Origin: Bacteroidales bacterium
GTDB taxonomy: Bacteria > Bacteroidota > Bacteroidia > Bacteroidales > UBA1402
DNA: 5,567 nucleotides
Assembly (NCBI GenBank): GCA_003506275.1
Contig: DOBD01000129.1
Span: forward strand, 1 to 5,567
Direction: 5' to 3'
A program made the translations under genes and the position numbers. How positions within the stretch are numbered: the first letter of the stretch is position 1; each line of letters starts with the position of its first letter. The notes beneath the pieces are model-generated. The model was not told where the DNA came from and did not search any database. It saw only the letters and a program-made list of their open reading frames with translations. Below, piece by piece: positions 4,582-5,567 of the stretch.

Positions 4582-5567
4582 TTATGCCTGGTTTTCAGCC
4601 TGCAAGGCTTCCAGATCCAACGTAGCGGCTGTCCATTCTTCCATCTTGGCCTCCAGTGCTCTGGTCGATTTGGCGTGCAGTTGAATCAAGGCCAGGTTGG
4701 AGGCACCATCAGGAGTAGCCATGAGGGCTTCTGCGTGGGCTACTTCGGTCTCCAGGGTTTCAATCTCCCGTTCACAGGTTTCCACCAGTTTTTGCAAGCG
4801 TTTCAACTGTTTGTTGTATTCCTTCCTGGCTTCGTAGCTCAGTTTGCTATCAGACGGTGCCTTTTCACTGTTGTTGGTGGACTTGACGACCTGGCTGATC
4901 TCTATGTCCCTCAGGTTTTCCAACTTTTTGGAGGCCAGAAAATCCATGATGCCTCCCAAATGTTCTTTCACCTTGCCACCATTGAATTCATACACCTTGC
5001 TGACCAGTCCATCCAGGAATTCCCTGTCGTGGGAGACTACGATGGCCGTGCCGTTGAACTCGCGGATGGCTTTTTTCAACACGTCCTTGGAACGCATGTC
5101 CAGGTGGTTGGTAGGTTCGTCCAACACCAGCAGGTTGACCGGTTCCAACAGGAGTCTGATCATGGCCAGGCGGCTGCGTTCACCGCCCGATAATACGGCG
5201 ACCTTTTTGTCGGTGGCCTCGCCCCCAAACATGAAGGCGCCAAGGATATCGCGGATTTTCGTGCGAATGTCACCCACCGCTACATGGTCGATGGTTTCAA
5301 ACACGGTTTGCTTTTCATCCAGCAAACTGGCCTGGTTTTGGGCGAAGTAGCCTATCTTCACGTTATGACCCAACGTCAGGTTACCCGTGTAGGGAATCTC
5401 GCTCAGGATGCACTTGATTAAGGTGGATTTACCCTCCCCGTTCTTGCCCACGAAGGCCACTTTCTCTCCTCGGCTGATGGTCAGGTTGACGTGTTTGAAC
5501 ACGGTGTGACTGCCGTAATCCTTGCGTAGGTCTTCCATCACCACAGGGTAGCTACCCGAGCGGGGTG
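4582..5567 (-). CDS. ABC-F family ATPase, second nucleotide-binding domain and C-terminal coiled coil (5' end cut by window)
   Basis: The frame is open to the right window edge, so only the C-terminal half is visible. A GTG at 5544-5542 could be taken as a start, but the upstream residues (PRSGSYPVV before MEDL) continue the usual inter-domain linker. Counting from that GTG: Walker A GKNGEGKST (33-41), Q-loop region FAQNQ (67-71), signature LSGGERSR (118-125), Walker B LLVLDEPTNHLD (138-149) with catalytic Glu143, and switch His172 in VVSHDR. There is no transmembrane segment, as expected for ABC-F proteins, which act on the ribosome rather than as transporters. A charged, coiled-coil tail (about 236-312) like that of Uup/YdiF-type members follows and ends at TAA 4582-4584. 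Whether it serves as a housekeeping translation factor or in antibiotic protection cannot be told; the tail and lack of specific context favour housekeeping. Upstream neighbour of the isomerase gene on the same strand. Confidence 0.92.
   Translation of the reverse strand, partial: PRSGSYPVVMEDLRKDYGSHTVFKHVNLTISRGEKVAFVGKNGEGKSTLIKCILSEIPYTGNLTLGHNVKIGYFAQNQASLLDEKQTVFETIDHVAVGDIRTKIRDILGAFMFGGEATDKKVAVLSGGERSRLAMIRLLLEPVNLLVLDEPTNHLDMRSKDVLKKAIREFNGTAIVVSHDREFLDGLVSKVYEFNGGKVKEHLGGIMDFLASKKLENLRDIEISQVVKSTNNSEKAPSDSKLSYEARKEYNKQLKRLQKLVETCEREIETLETEVAHAEALMATPDGASNLALIQLHAKSTRALEAKMEEWTAATLDLEALQAENQA

Noticed and set aside
4675..5193. A 172-codon plus-strand open frame opposite the ABC-F gene
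   Set aside because: Phe- and Gln-rich translation typical of the reverse of a coiled-coil/ATPase gene; the minus-strand frame carries every ABC motif.

Overview
The window looks like chromosomal DNA from a member of the Bacteroidota, most likely the order Bacteroidales, with roughly balanced GC content. The reasons are: no Shine-Dalgarno sequences before the starts that can be seen, with an A-rich leader before one gene; a perfect Bacteroides-type -7 promoter box (TANNTTTG); and protein families with a Bacteroidota flavour, namely a membrane-sensor style AraC regulator tail, a POT transporter with NxxERFGYY in place of ExxERFxYY, and a type I asparaginase. The species cannot be named from the sequence.

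Layout, left to right. (1) Positions 2-412, plus strand: the C-terminal DNA-binding part of an AraC-family regulator, cut by the window edge. (2) Positions 413-738: a 326-base gap without a convincing gene. It is dense in dyad symmetries and ends in a strong intrinsic terminator (617-660) followed by a promoter (673-703) for the next unit. (3) Positions 739-3475, plus strand: a two-gene operon, a proton-coupled oligopeptide transporter (POT/PTR2) followed after 7 bases by a cytoplasmic type I L-asparaginase. (4) Positions 3513-5567, minus strand, converging on the operon: the C-terminal half of an ABC-F ATPase (cut by the right edge), then, 85 bases downstream, a class I mannose-6-phosphate isomerase.

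How the genes may work together: the transporter would bring in small peptides, which peptidases elsewhere in the genome would hydrolyse, and the asparaginase would convert free asparagine to aspartate plus ammonia. This is a plausible carbon and nitrogen scavenging unit, but the link is inferred from operon structure. The isomerase (fructose-6-P/mannose-6-P interconversion) and the ABC-F ribosome-associated ATPase are housekeeping genes with no obvious tie to the operon.

I see no mobile element, CRISPR array, tRNA or rRNA, and no clear new multi-gene system. The points most worth a second look are the unusual POT transporter (changed proton-coupling residues and a relocated accessory helix pair), the structured intergenic region that may encode a small RNA, and a perfect 10-bp inverted repeat whose one arm ends a single base before the isomerase start codon.
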